Of a stretch of 64,000 bases of DNA, positions 1-7,108 are shown one piece after another; position 1 is the first letter of the stretch; each line of letters starts with the position of its first letter. Location of the stretch: NCBI GenBank assembly GCA_022820625.1, contig JAJEFE010000070.1, positions 36,105 through 100,104 of the forward strand, given 5' to 3'. This DNA comes from Gammaproteobacteria bacterium. GTDB taxonomy: Bacteria; Pseudomonadota; Gammaproteobacteria; Steroidobacterales; Rariloculaceae. The translations under genes and the position numbers were made by a program. The notes under the pieces were generated by a model that saw only the letters and a list, made by a program, of their open reading frames with translations, did not search any database and was not told the origin of the DNA.

Positions 1-426
1 CTTCCCGTCGGCGTGAAACCGGTGCCAGTACAGCAACATGGACGGGAAGGCGGCGAGCAGCCGGTCGGCGGCGTCGCGCTGCCCCGAGAAATCCATCTCC
101 GGTTCCAGGTTGCCCAGCACCGAGCAACCCGTGCGCAGCACGTCCATGGGATGAGTGTCGGCAGGGATGAACTCCAATGCCTGTTTCAGCACGCTGGGCA
201 AGGCACGCAGCGACTTGAGCCTCTCCCGGTAGGCGGACAGCTCATCGGCGTTGGGGAGGCACCCGTGATGGAGCAGGTGGGCAACCTCCTCGAACGACGC
301 GTTGTCGGCCAAATCGTAGATGTCGTAACCACGGTAGGTGAGGCCCGCACCCTTCTTGCCGACAGTACAGATTTCGGTGCGGCCGGCAATGACGCCCGCC
401 AGGCCGCCGGTTTTCTTCTGGCTCAT
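1..426 (-). CDS. prpC: 2-methylcitrate synthase, N-terminal part (partial)
   Basis: Citrate synthase family enzyme, most likely the propionyl-CoA-specific form of the methylcitrate cycle, which condenses propionyl-CoA with oxaloacetate. Only the first 142 codons lie in the window; the gene continues past base 1. The N-terminus (MSQKKTGGLAGVIAGRTEI, then a GLTYRGYDIYDLA stretch) is the lid-domain start typical of PrpC and differs from the longer N-terminus of the GltA at 25337-26635. The ATG at 426-424 is preceded by GGAAG at about 431-435. Upstream is an AT-rich stretch (about 455-495) that could hold its promoter. A second citrate synthase paralogue with the same start motif cannot be excluded without the C-terminus. 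Confidence 0.82.
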   Translation of the reverse strand, partial: MSQKKTGGLAGVIAGRTEICTVGKKGAGLTYRGYDIYDLADNASFEEVAHLLHHGCLPNADELSAYRERLKSLRALPSVLKQALEFIPADTHPMDVLRTGCSVLGNLEPEMDFSGQRDAADRLLAAFPSMLLYWHRFHADGK

Positions 427-718
427 ATCGCTTCCGATCGCAACTTGGCATGAACATTAAAAACCATATTATTATGCGATTATGTTTTGCGATATGGAAG
501 GATCGGCGGCTGGTTCATCTTCCCGTGAACAGTTTCCCTCATGCGTCACCGCTGGCCATAGCCTGACTTCGCCGTGTGTGCGCGTCCATCCCTTGCGCAC
601 GTCGTGGGCTCGGCGAGGGGCCAGGAGCCCCGATCCCCGATCCTGGTCCGCCATGGATGGCGGTCGAGGTTGAGTGCACAAGGGACGGGCGCGCACGCCT
701 GGCGCCACCACGTCAAGT
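427..718. other. Intergenic region holding stem-loop element copy A
   Basis: No convincing gene. The 5' side (about 455-495) is AT-rich and probably carries promoter signals for the prpC gene. Most of the rest (575-699) is one copy of a dispersed structured repeat, listed separately. Short open frames here overlap the repeat and look like chance. Confidence 0.6.
575..699. repeat. Dispersed structured repeat, copy A
   Basis: About 125 bp. The outer arms (about 577-600 and 674-697) are imperfect inverted repeats pairing at roughly 20 of 24 positions. Inside, the sequence begins GTCGT, then has a G/C-rich hairpin containing AGGAGC, then GATCC, then a hairpin at 648-663 (CCGCCATGGATGGCGG) ending GGTTGA. 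The same order of parts occurs at 2704-2839 and 30195-30330. It could be a REP/BIME-like or MITE-like element, or a structured RNA; nothing in it codes for protein. Confidence 0.75.
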
Positions 719-1732
719 TCAAGTGTGGCGGCGATCGGGATGAGCGGTCTTGTCGAACAGGCGATCGTCGCTGGCGATTACATCCCCGCTTGAGCCGACA
801 ATCAGCGGATCGGGCGTGCCGACCCGCGCCTTGTCCCTGGCCGGATAAGGCAACTGCGAGAGGAAATGCCGCATGCAGCCCAGGCGGGCGCGCTTCTTGT
901 CGTCCGACTTGATGATCGTCCAGGGCGCATCGGCGGTGTCCGTATAGAAGAACATCGCCTCCTTGGCGTCGGTATAGTCATCCCACATTTTCAGCGACTG
1001 CCTGTCGATCGGCGAAATCTTCCACTTCTTGAGAGCCTCGGTTTCCCGCGATTCGAAACGTCTCAACTGCTCGTCGCTGGTCACCGAGAACCAGTACTTG
1101 AACAGGATGATGCCGCTGCGTACCAACATCCGTTCAAACTCGGGAGCCTGGCGCATGAATTCCAGATACTCGTTCGGCGTGCAAAACCCCATGACCCGCT
1201 CGACGCCGGCGCGGTTGTACCAGGAACGGTCGAAGAAGACGATTTCGCCGGCCGACGGCAGATGCCGGACATAGCGCTGAAAGTACCACTGGGACCGTTC
1301 CCGTTCCGAGGGCTTGTCCAGAGCCACGACCCGCGCGCCGCGAGGATTCAGATGCTCGGTAAAGCGCTTGATGGTCCCGCCCTTGCCCGCCGCGTCCCGG
1401 CCTTCAAAGAGAATGACGATCTTGCGCCCGTTGACCTTCACCCATTCCTGCACCTTCAGCAGCTCGATCTGCAACTCCTTCTTCTGCCGCTCATAGAACT
1501 TGCGGCGGATCTTCTGCTTGTAGGGATATTCTCCGGTTTCGAAGAACCGGCGGATCGAGTCGCGGTCCCTGCGGATGTCCGCGAGACGTCTGGCGGCGCT
1601 TGCCACCGTTTCTTCAGCAGCTCCGGCCTTCACGGCGTCCACCGGCTTGCCCTCACCGGCTTCCGGGTCCTCCTTCGGCCTCGCGATTTCGAGCGGTTCC
1701 CGGTTGCCGACGGCATCGGACTTGAGGGCCAT
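719..1732 (-). CDS. ppk2: Polyphosphate kinase 2 (PPK2 family)
   Basis: Phosphotransferase of the PPK2 family, which uses polyphosphate to phosphorylate nucleotides (or the reverse). The 337-residue protein has a Walker A motif in EGRDAAGKGGTIKRF, the family lid-region motif FFDRSWYNRAGVERVMGF, and the C-terminal region expected for a one-domain PPK2. I chose the ATG at 1732 (start MALKSD) because the 40 residues upstream in the open frame are low-complexity and overlap the promoter region facing the next gene. The acidic N-terminal 50 residues are a variable extension. Substrate preference (ADP, GDP or AMP) cannot be read from the sequence by eye. It is divergent from the CinA-like gene with about 135 bp between them. 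Confidence 0.9.
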   Translation of the reverse strand: MALKSDAVGNREPLEIARPKEDPEAGEGKPVDAVKAGAAEETVASAARRLADIRRDRDSIRRFFETGEYPYKQKIRRKFYERQKKELQIELLKVQEWVKVNGRKIVILFEGRDAAGKGGTIKRFTEHLNPRGARVVALDKPSERERSQWYFQRYVRHLPSAGEIVFFDRSWYNRAGVERVMGFCTPNEYLEFMRQAPEFERMLVRSGIILFKYWFSVTSDEQLRRFESRETEALKKWKISPIDRQSLKMWDDYTDAKEAMFFYTDTADAPWTIIKSDDKKRARLGCMRHFLSQLPYPARDKARVGTPDPLIVGSSGDVIASDDRLFDKTAHPDRRHT

Positions 1733-1867
1733 TTCCGTGTGTCTCGCAGAATATGGGCTAAAGATAATATCCCATCGGGTGCCGCTCCGACACTGCCCCA
1801 CATGGTGTAGGATTCGCCCGACCGGCCGGTCGGCCGGCGAACGCTTTGGCAACCTATTTACGTAGAC

Positions 1868-2614
1868 ATGGACACCACGACCTCAACCGCGTGCGTACTC
1901 ATCATCGGCAACGAAATACTGTCGGGCAAGACCCAGGACACCAACCTCCAATTCCTGGGCGCCGAGTTGGCGGCCAAGGGCATCACGCTCGTGGAAGCCC
2001 GCGTCCTGCGCGATGACAAGGCCGCCATCGTCGCCGCGGTGAACGAGTGTCGGGCAGCGTACACCTACGTGTTCACCACCGGGGGTATCGGACCGACCCA
2101 TGACGACATCACCGCCGAGTGTATTGCCACAGCATTCGGCCGCGACCTGGTCCTTCACGAGGAGGCCGTGGAGCGTCTGCGCAGGCAGGGACTTGAACTC
2201 AACGCCGCACGCCTGAAGATGGCGCGTGTTCCCGCAGGCGCCAGCCTGATCGACAACCCGATGAGCGGCGCGCCGGGGTTCCGGGTGGACAACGTTTTTG
2301 TCATGGCAGGCATCCCCGCAGTGGCCCGTGGCATGTTCTCCACGCTGGACGAGGAGTTGGCCGGCGGATCGCCGATCCATTCCCGCAACGTGGACGTCTA
2401 CCTCCCGGAAGGTGAACTGGCCGCACCCCTTGAAAACATCGTCCGCAAATATTCCCAAGTGGAAATCGGCAGCTATCCCTTCTTCCGAAAACGAGGAGGA
2501 GAACGCCGCTTCGGCGCCAACCTGGTAGTGCGCGGCACCGACGAAGTCCTGGTCGATCAAGTCCTTCAGGAGATCATCACCACCATGACCGGCCTGGGCG
2601 GCGACACCGGCTGA
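1868..2614 (+). CDS. Molybdopterin-binding domain protein (CinA N-terminal/MoaB-like)
   Basis: The 248-residue protein is a stand-alone MoCF-biosynthesis/CinA-N domain. Family marks are GNEILSGKTQDTN near the N-terminus, FTTGGIGPTHDDIT around residues 69-82, and MSGAPGFR followed by a VFVMAGIP stretch. The C-terminal deamidase domain of full-length CinA is absent. Such proteins are often annotated as competence/damage-inducible protein A homologues; the biochemical role of the stand-alone form is not settled. It starts divergently from ppk2 and stands alone, with PEP carboxylase 350 bp downstream. Confidence 0.85.
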   Translation: MDTTTSTACVLIIGNEILSGKTQDTNLQFLGAELAAKGITLVEARVLRDDKAAIVAAVNECRAAYTYVFTTGGIGPTHDDITAECIATAFGRDLVLHEEAVERLRRQGLELNAARLKMARVPAGASLIDNPMSGAPGFRVDNVFVMAGIPAVARGMFSTLDEELAGGSPIHSRNVDVYLPEGELAAPLENIVRKYSQVEIGSYPFFRKRGGERRFGANLVVRGTDEVLVDQVLQEIITTMTGLGGDTG

Positions 2615-2703
2615 CCCACCACACCATCAGCGCCGGAGCCTGTAGCCCGATACCACAGACAAGCCCGGCCATACGCGTGCAACCGCTTCCATGGCAGCGC
2701 CGG

Positions 2704-2839
2704 GTGTGTGCATCCATTCCTCGCGCGCGTCGTCGGCGACGCGCGGGCCTGGGATGGCCATTAGCGAGGAGCCGTCGATACTCTCCCCGCCATGGATGGC
2801 GGGGAGAGTTTGAGCGCGCAAGGGCATTGTCCGCACACG
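2704..2839. repeat. Dispersed structured repeat, copy B
   Basis: Same architecture as the copies at 575-699 and 30195-30330. The left arm (about 2704-2728) ends CGCGCGC, the interior begins GTCGT at 2729, the first hairpin has GGGATGGCC and AGGAGC, and the second is an almost perfect palindrome at 2780-2809 (14-bp arms around GG, with CCATGGATGG in the centre), followed by TTGA and the right arm GCGCGCAAGGGCATTG. The outer arms pair less well than in the other two copies. Confidence 0.75.
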
Positions 2840-2922
2840 CCGAAAACGCCGCACGGTGGTGGTCGGGCGAAATTCAGCGCACAAGGGCATTGTCTACAAA
2901 CGCCGAAAACGCCAGGCGGTGG
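2814..2922. repeat. Tandem direct repeat of the element B right arm
   Basis: Two direct copies, about 2814-2861 and 2877-2922, share a CAAGGGCATTGTC block and a CGCCGAAAACGCC block at the same spacing. The unit starts inside the right arm of element B and runs into its flank, so it looks like a local duplication made after the element was in place. It is not a CRISPR array: there are only two units and no constant repeat-spacer pattern. Confidence 0.7.
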
Positions 2923-2968
2923 AGAGCGGCACCCGTTAAGTTACAATGCCGCCCACGGAGTGATTACG

Positions 2969-5710
2969 ATGCCCATCCACTCTTCACCAACCGTGCGCCG
3001 CGCGGACATCTTCTTCCCCGAGAAGGACAAGGCTCTCCGACACGATGTCCACCGCCTCGGAGAACTGGTCGGCGAGGTGGTCAGGGAACAGGGGGGCGAA
3101 GCGCTTTTCGATCTGGTCGAGTCCGCGCGCCGGGCATCCATCGCCCACCGGGAAGGCGATGCGGATGCGCTGGAGCCACTTCAGCGACTTCTGACATCCC
3201 TGGACCCGGAAACCGCCACGGAGTTCATTCGCGCGTTTTCCACCTACTTCCAGGTGGTCAACATGGCCGAGAAGGTCCACCGAATCCGCCGGCGCAGGGC
3301 CTACCTGAGGGACACGGCCACACCCCAACCGCGTGGATTCGAAGACGTGCTTGCGAGACTCAAGGCCGGCGGTGTCGGCGCAGATGCGATTCTGGATGCG
3401 TTGTCAGGATTGTCGGTGGAACCCGTATTCTCCGCCCACCCCATGGAAGTGACTCGCCGCACGTTGTTGACTCACCAGCAAAGCGTCGCCAGGCACCTGA
3501 TCCGGATGCTCGATCCCAACCTCACGCCCCAGGAAGAACAGGCCCTGATGGCCCGGATTCGAATGGATATCACCGCGGGCTGGCAGACCGAAGAACACCC
3601 GAGGGAACACGGCCGTGTGAGCGACGAGGCCGAACACATCCTGTTCTTCCTGACCGACATCCTCTACCGGATCATCCCGCCGTTCTACGAGCAGCTTGCG
3701 GAAACGGTGAAAGAAGCGTTTCCTACCGTATCCGAATCGCTGCAACTGCCCACAATGGTCAGGTTCGGATCCTGGGCGGGGGGCGACATGGACGACAACC
3801 CGGACGTGACCGCCAAGACCATTCGCCAGACGCTCGCGCGGCAAAAGGCCCTGGTGCTGAACCTCTACCACCAGGAGTGCGGATTGCTGGCGAGGCATCT
3901 GAGCCAGAGCGACAGTCGGGTACAGGTTTCGGAACCGCTGAGAGCCCGCAGCGCGTTTTACGCCGGTCACTTCCCCCATGCGGCGCATGCCATTCCTGCC
4001 CGGCACCGGGGAATGCCCTACCGGGTCTTTCTCGGCCTGGTGGCCGCCCGCTTGCGCGCCACCCACGAGGAAAATGCATTTCCCTACGAATCGCCGGACG
4101 AATTCATCGAAGACATCGACATCCTGGCCGACAGCCTGCGGGCCAACAAGGGTGCGAATTCGGGGCTCTTCGCGGCGCAGCGGCTGCGCCGCCGGGCAGA
4201 CACGTTCGGGTTCCACGCCGCCACGCTCGATATCCGCCAGAACGCACTGGTACACCGGTGTGCCGTAGGCGAAGGCCTGCAGGAACAGGGTTGGCTCGAT
4301 GCTTCCATCGAGGAGCGAACGACTCGTCTGCAGGCGGCTCTTGAACGGCGCGAGTCGCCGGTGGGCCGGCTGTCGTCCGATGCGCGGCGGACGCTGGCCG
4401 TATTCCAGACCATTGCCCACTGCCGCCGCAAGTACGGGGCCCGTTCCATCGGTCCCTATATCGTCAGCTCGGCCCACGGCCCCGACGACGTACTCTCTGT
4501 GTTGTTGCTGGCCCGCTGGGGAGACCTGGGCACGAAGGGGTTGCCGGTGCCGCTCGACGTGGTACCGATGTTCGAAACCGTCGAGGACCTGGAGAGTTCT
4601 TCCGTCATCCTGGAGCGCCTGCTGCAGGACGAGAGCTATTCCGCCCACTTGCGGCATCGCGGTTCCCGCCAGATGGTCATGGTGGGCTTTTCGGACAGCA
4701 ACAGGGATGGCGGTGTCGCATCGGCGCGCTGGACTCTTCAGAACGCCCAGCGCAACCTGGTGGCCGCGTGCCAGGGCTTCGGAATCGCCCTGACCCTGTT
4801 TCACGGGCGCGGCAGCACGCTGAGCCGCGGCGGCGGCCGGCTTGACGAAGCGCTGCTGGCCTCGCCGGCGGGTGCGGTCACCGGCCGGCTGCGGATCACC
4901 GAGCAAGGCGACATGATCAACGCGAAGTACGGCCTCCGCGGCATCGCCATGCGCTCGCTGAAACGCAGCGTCGGTTCGCTGCTCTGGGCCACCGCCGGCG
5001 ACTATGTGCCCGCTGCATCGGAGGATCGCTGGCGCGCGATCATGGGGGAAATCGCGGCGACCAGCCGGCAAGCCTACAAGGAAACAGTATTCGACCGCGC
5101 CGAGTTCAATACCTATTTCAGGGCGGCCACTCCCATCGACGTGATCGAGCGGCTCGGAATGGGCTCACGCCCGGGAACCGAGGAACATGTCTACGGCAGG
5201 AACGAACCCCGAGCCAATCCCTGGCTGTTCGCCTGGACGCAGAATCGGGCCTTTCTGCCGGCGTGGTTCGGTCTGGGTACCGGACTGGAGCAAGCGGCCC
5301 GGAAACACGGCATGGACGCACTCCGCAAAATGTATGACGACCTGAACTTCTTCCGGGTGCTGATCACCGATGCGGAAGTCGTACTGGGCAAGTCGGACCT
5401 CACCGTATCGGAGCGTTACTCACGGCTTGCCGGTCCCTTGCACGAAATGTTTTTTCCCGTGATTCGCGACGAGTATGAACGCTGCGCGCAACTGGTGATG
5501 GACCTCACCGAGCAGGGTGAATTACTGCAGCGCACCAGAACCCTTCGCCGCGCAATACGACTGCGAAACCCCTACGTGGATCCCATGAGCCTCCTGCAGG
5601 TGGATCTGCTGAAACGCTGGCGCCGGAGCGGCCGGCGGGACGACGCCGTGCTGCAACCGCTGGTCGTCAGCATATACGGCATCGCCCACGGGATGCAGAC
5701 GACCGGATGA
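2969..5710 (+). CDS. ppc: Phosphoenolpyruvate carboxylase
   Basis: Carboxylates PEP to oxaloacetate to refill the TCA cycle; 913 residues, normal bacterial length. Visible family signatures are SAHPMEVTRRTL (catalytic His at about 157, usual form TAHPTE), GSWAGGDMDDNPDVT at about 267-281 (usual form GGDRDGNP), GFSDSNRDGG (usual GYSDSxKDxG), FHGRGSTLSRGGG, and the C-terminal IAHGMQTTG. The start is the ATG at 2969, with GGAG 8-9 bases upstream; the longer open frame is repeat DNA. Substitutions within the signatures suggest a divergent PEPC clade. The core residues stay acceptable, so I expect an active enzyme. Confidence 0.95.
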   Translation: MPIHSSPTVRRADIFFPEKDKALRHDVHRLGELVGEVVREQGGEALFDLVESARRASIAHREGDADALEPLQRLLTSLDPETATEFIRAFSTYFQVVNMAEKVHRIRRRRAYLRDTATPQPRGFEDVLARLKAGGVGADAILDALSGLSVEPVFSAHPMEVTRRTLLTHQQSVARHLIRMLDPNLTPQEEQALMARIRMDITAGWQTEEHPREHGRVSDEAEHILFFLTDILYRIIPPFYEQLAETVKEAFPTVSESLQLPTMVRFGSWAGGDMDDNPDVTAKTIRQTLARQKALVLNLYHQECGLLARHLSQSDSRVQVSEPLRARSAFYAGHFPHAAHAIPARHRGMPYRVFLGLVAARLRATHEENAFPYESPDEFIEDIDILADSLRANKGANSGLFAAQRLRRRADTFGFHAATLDIRQNALVHRCAVGEGLQEQGWLDASIEERTTRLQAALERRESPVGRLSSDARRTLAVFQTIAHCRRKYGARSIGPYIVSSAHGPDDVLSVLLLARWGDLGTKGLPVPLDVVPMFETVEDLESSSVILERLLQDESYSAHLRHRGSRQMVMVGFSDSNRDGGVASARWTLQNAQRNLVAACQGFGIALTLFHGRGSTLSRGGGRLDEALLASPAGAVTGRLRITEQGDMINAKYGLRGIAMRSLKRSVGSLLWATAGDYVPAASEDRWRAIMGEIAATSRQAYKETVFDRAEFNTYFRAATPIDVIERLGMGSRPGTEEHVYGRNEPRANPWLFAWTQNRAFLPAWFGLGTGLEQAARKHGMDALRKMYDDLNFFRVLITDAEVVLGKSDLTVSERYSRLAGPLHEMFFPVIRDEYERCAQLVMDLTEQGELLQRTRTLRRAIRLRNPYVDPMSLLQVDLLKRWRRSGRRDDAVLQPLVVSIYGIAHGMQTTG

Positions 5711-5716
5711 GGCGGA

Positions 5717-6418
5717 TCAGCCCGCCTGCTCCGCGGCGACGGTGCGCACGATACGGCCCGCCGCCATCTCGAACATCCGATCGCACTTGCGGGCTGCAAC
5801 CAGGTCGTGGGTCACCAGGACCAGGGTGGTATCCGACGCGTCGTTGAGTTCGAACAGCAGGTCCAGGACGCGTTCGCCGGTGACATTGTCCAGGTTGCCC
5901 GTAGGCTCGTCCGCGAACAGCAGCGATGGCCCGGTGACAAATGCCCTGGCAATTGCAACGCGCTGCTTCTCCCCGCCGGACAACTGCCTGGGATAGTGAT
6001 GCAGGCGCTCGTCCAGACCGACCCGGCCCAGCGCGTCCGTGGCCCGGCCGGCCTGGTCCGACGCCCCGCCGAGTTCCAGCGGCAGGAGCACGTTCTCGAA
6101 CGCCGTCAGTGACGGCAGCAGGTGGAAGGACTGGAACACGAAGCCCACATGGCGGCTTCTGAGCCTGGCCCGGCCATCCTCGTCCAGGCCCGTCACTTCC
6201 ACGCCATTCAGCCAGACCTGTCCGGAGGTGGGCTCGTCGAGGCCCGCAAGAAGCGACAGAAGCGTGGACTTGCCGGCGCCGGAGGGGCCTACGACGGCCG
6301 CCGTCTCGCCCTGGTTCACGGTCAGGCTGGCCTCGTTCAGGATAGTCAACTCCCCCTCGGGGCTGGTAACCTTTTTGGTCAGGGCCCGCGCCGTCAACAG
6401 CGAGTTTCGTTCGATCAT
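5717..6418 (-). CDS. ybbA: ABC transporter ATP-binding protein, YbbA/LolD type
   Basis: The 233-residue ATPase has Walker A GPSGAGKSTLL, Q-loop FVFQSFHLLPSL, signature [15 protein letters not shown], Walker B LLFADEPTGNLD and the H-loop VLVTHD. Sequence and position match YbbA, which in E. coli is also divergent from tesA and normally works with the FtsX-like permease YbbP. No such permease follows here; ppc lies convergently 6 bp downstream. The start is the ATG at 6418-6416, which overlaps the tesA ATG. It could pair with a permease elsewhere in the genome; LolD is the alternative name, but the tesA neighbour favours YbbA. Confidence 0.88.
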   Translation of the reverse strand: MIERNSLLTARALTKKVTSPEGELTILNEASLTVNQGETAAVVGPSGAGKSTLLSLLAGLDEPTSGQVWLNGVEVTGLDEDGRARLRSRHVGFVFQSFHLLPSLTAFENVLLPLELGGASDQAGRATDALGRVGLDERLHHYPRQLSGGEKQRVAIARAFVTGPSLLFADEPTGNLDNVTGERVLDLLFELNDASDTTLVLVTHDLVAARKCDRMFEMAAGRIVRTVAAEQAG

Positions 6419-7058
6419 GTCATCCAAAGTGCACGCACCCTGTCGCGTAGCGTTCCTGTTCATCTCCTGCGTCGCTGCGTGGTGCGTCGCCCACGGCGCC
6501 GGCGCCGGCGCCGGGCCCATCGTCGTTCTCGGCGATTCCCTGAGCAGCGGCTACGGGCTGAGCCGTGACGAAGAGTCCTGGGTTGCCAGGCTGCAGCAAC
6601 GGCTTCGTGGCGAAGGGTACGGATATGAGGTCGTCAATGCCAGTATCTCCGGCGACACGACCTCCGGCGGACTGGCCCGGCTGCCCGCGCTTCTGGAAGC
6701 GCACAGCCCGTCCATCGTGATCCTCGAGCTGGGCGGTAACGATGGCCTGCGCGGCCAGCCGCTGACGAGTCTGCGAGGCAACCTGCTGCAAATGATCGAA
6801 CTGGTGCTTGCCAGCGGCGCAACGCCGGTTCTGGCGGGCATGCAGATACCGCCCAACTACGGTCCGGCCTATGCCGGGGAGTTTGCCCGGACCTATCCCG
6901 ATCTGGCCGCGCAGTTCGAGATTCCGCTGGTGGGATTCCTGCTGGAGGACGTCGCCCTGAACTCCGACCTGATGCAGCCGGACGGCATTCATCCCAACGC
7001 GGGCGGCAACGCGGTCATGCTGGACAACGTCTGGCCGGTGCTGGCCGACCTGCTCTGA
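6417..7058 (+). CDS. tesA: Periplasmic arylesterase/thioesterase I (TesA, SGNH hydrolase)
   Basis: The 213-residue GDSL/SGNH hydrolase cleaves acyl-CoA and other esters. The nucleophile block is VVLGDSLSSGYG, the oxyanion blocks are in VNASISGDTTSGG and ELGGNDGLRG, and the Asp-His pair is in PDGIHPNAGG near the C-terminus. A hydrophobic N-terminal segment (about residues 8-26) looks like a signal peptide, so the protein is probably periplasmic. Its ATG (6417-6419) shares two bases with the start codon of ybbA on the other strand. An in-frame GTG at 6429 would still keep the signal peptide and is a possible alternative start. Confidence 0.9.
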   Translation: MSSKVHAPCRVAFLFISCVAAWCVAHGAGAGAGPIVVLGDSLSSGYGLSRDEESWVARLQQRLRGEGYGYEVVNASISGDTTSGGLARLPALLEAHSPSIVILELGGNDGLRGQPLTSLRGNLLQMIELVLASGATPVLAGMQIPPNYGPAYAGEFARTYPDLAAQFEIPLVGFLLEDVALNSDLMQPDGIHPNAGGNAVMLDNVWPVLADLL

Positions 7059-7108
7059 ATCGGGCGGATGATCATGAAGCGGACAGTTTTACGAGGAGAC
7101 CGGCAACC

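Larger units (their letters stand above)
2615..2968. other. Intergenic region with stem-loop element copy B and a duplicated arm
   Basis: No gene seen. It carries stem-loop element copy B (2704-2839) and a direct duplication of that element's right arm and flank (2814-2861 and 2877-2922). An open frame continuous with the PEP carboxylase gene runs back to 2792, but its codons are repeat sequence, so I do not count it as coding. A TACAAT hexamer at 2942-2947 lies shortly before the ppc start and could be a -10 box, with no clear -35. Confidence 0.6.

Noticed and set aside
482..673. Small plus-strand open frame over stem-loop element copy A
   Set aside because: It consists largely of the repeat and has no family match or conserved start.
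2814..2922. Direct repeats as a possible CRISPR array
   Set aside because: Only two units, no regular spacers, no cas genes nearby; better explained as arm duplication.
2677..5071. Long open frames on both strands inside the PEP carboxylase gene
   Set aside because: High GC leaves few stops in other frames; none has a family pattern, and the PEPC frame is complete with all its signatures.
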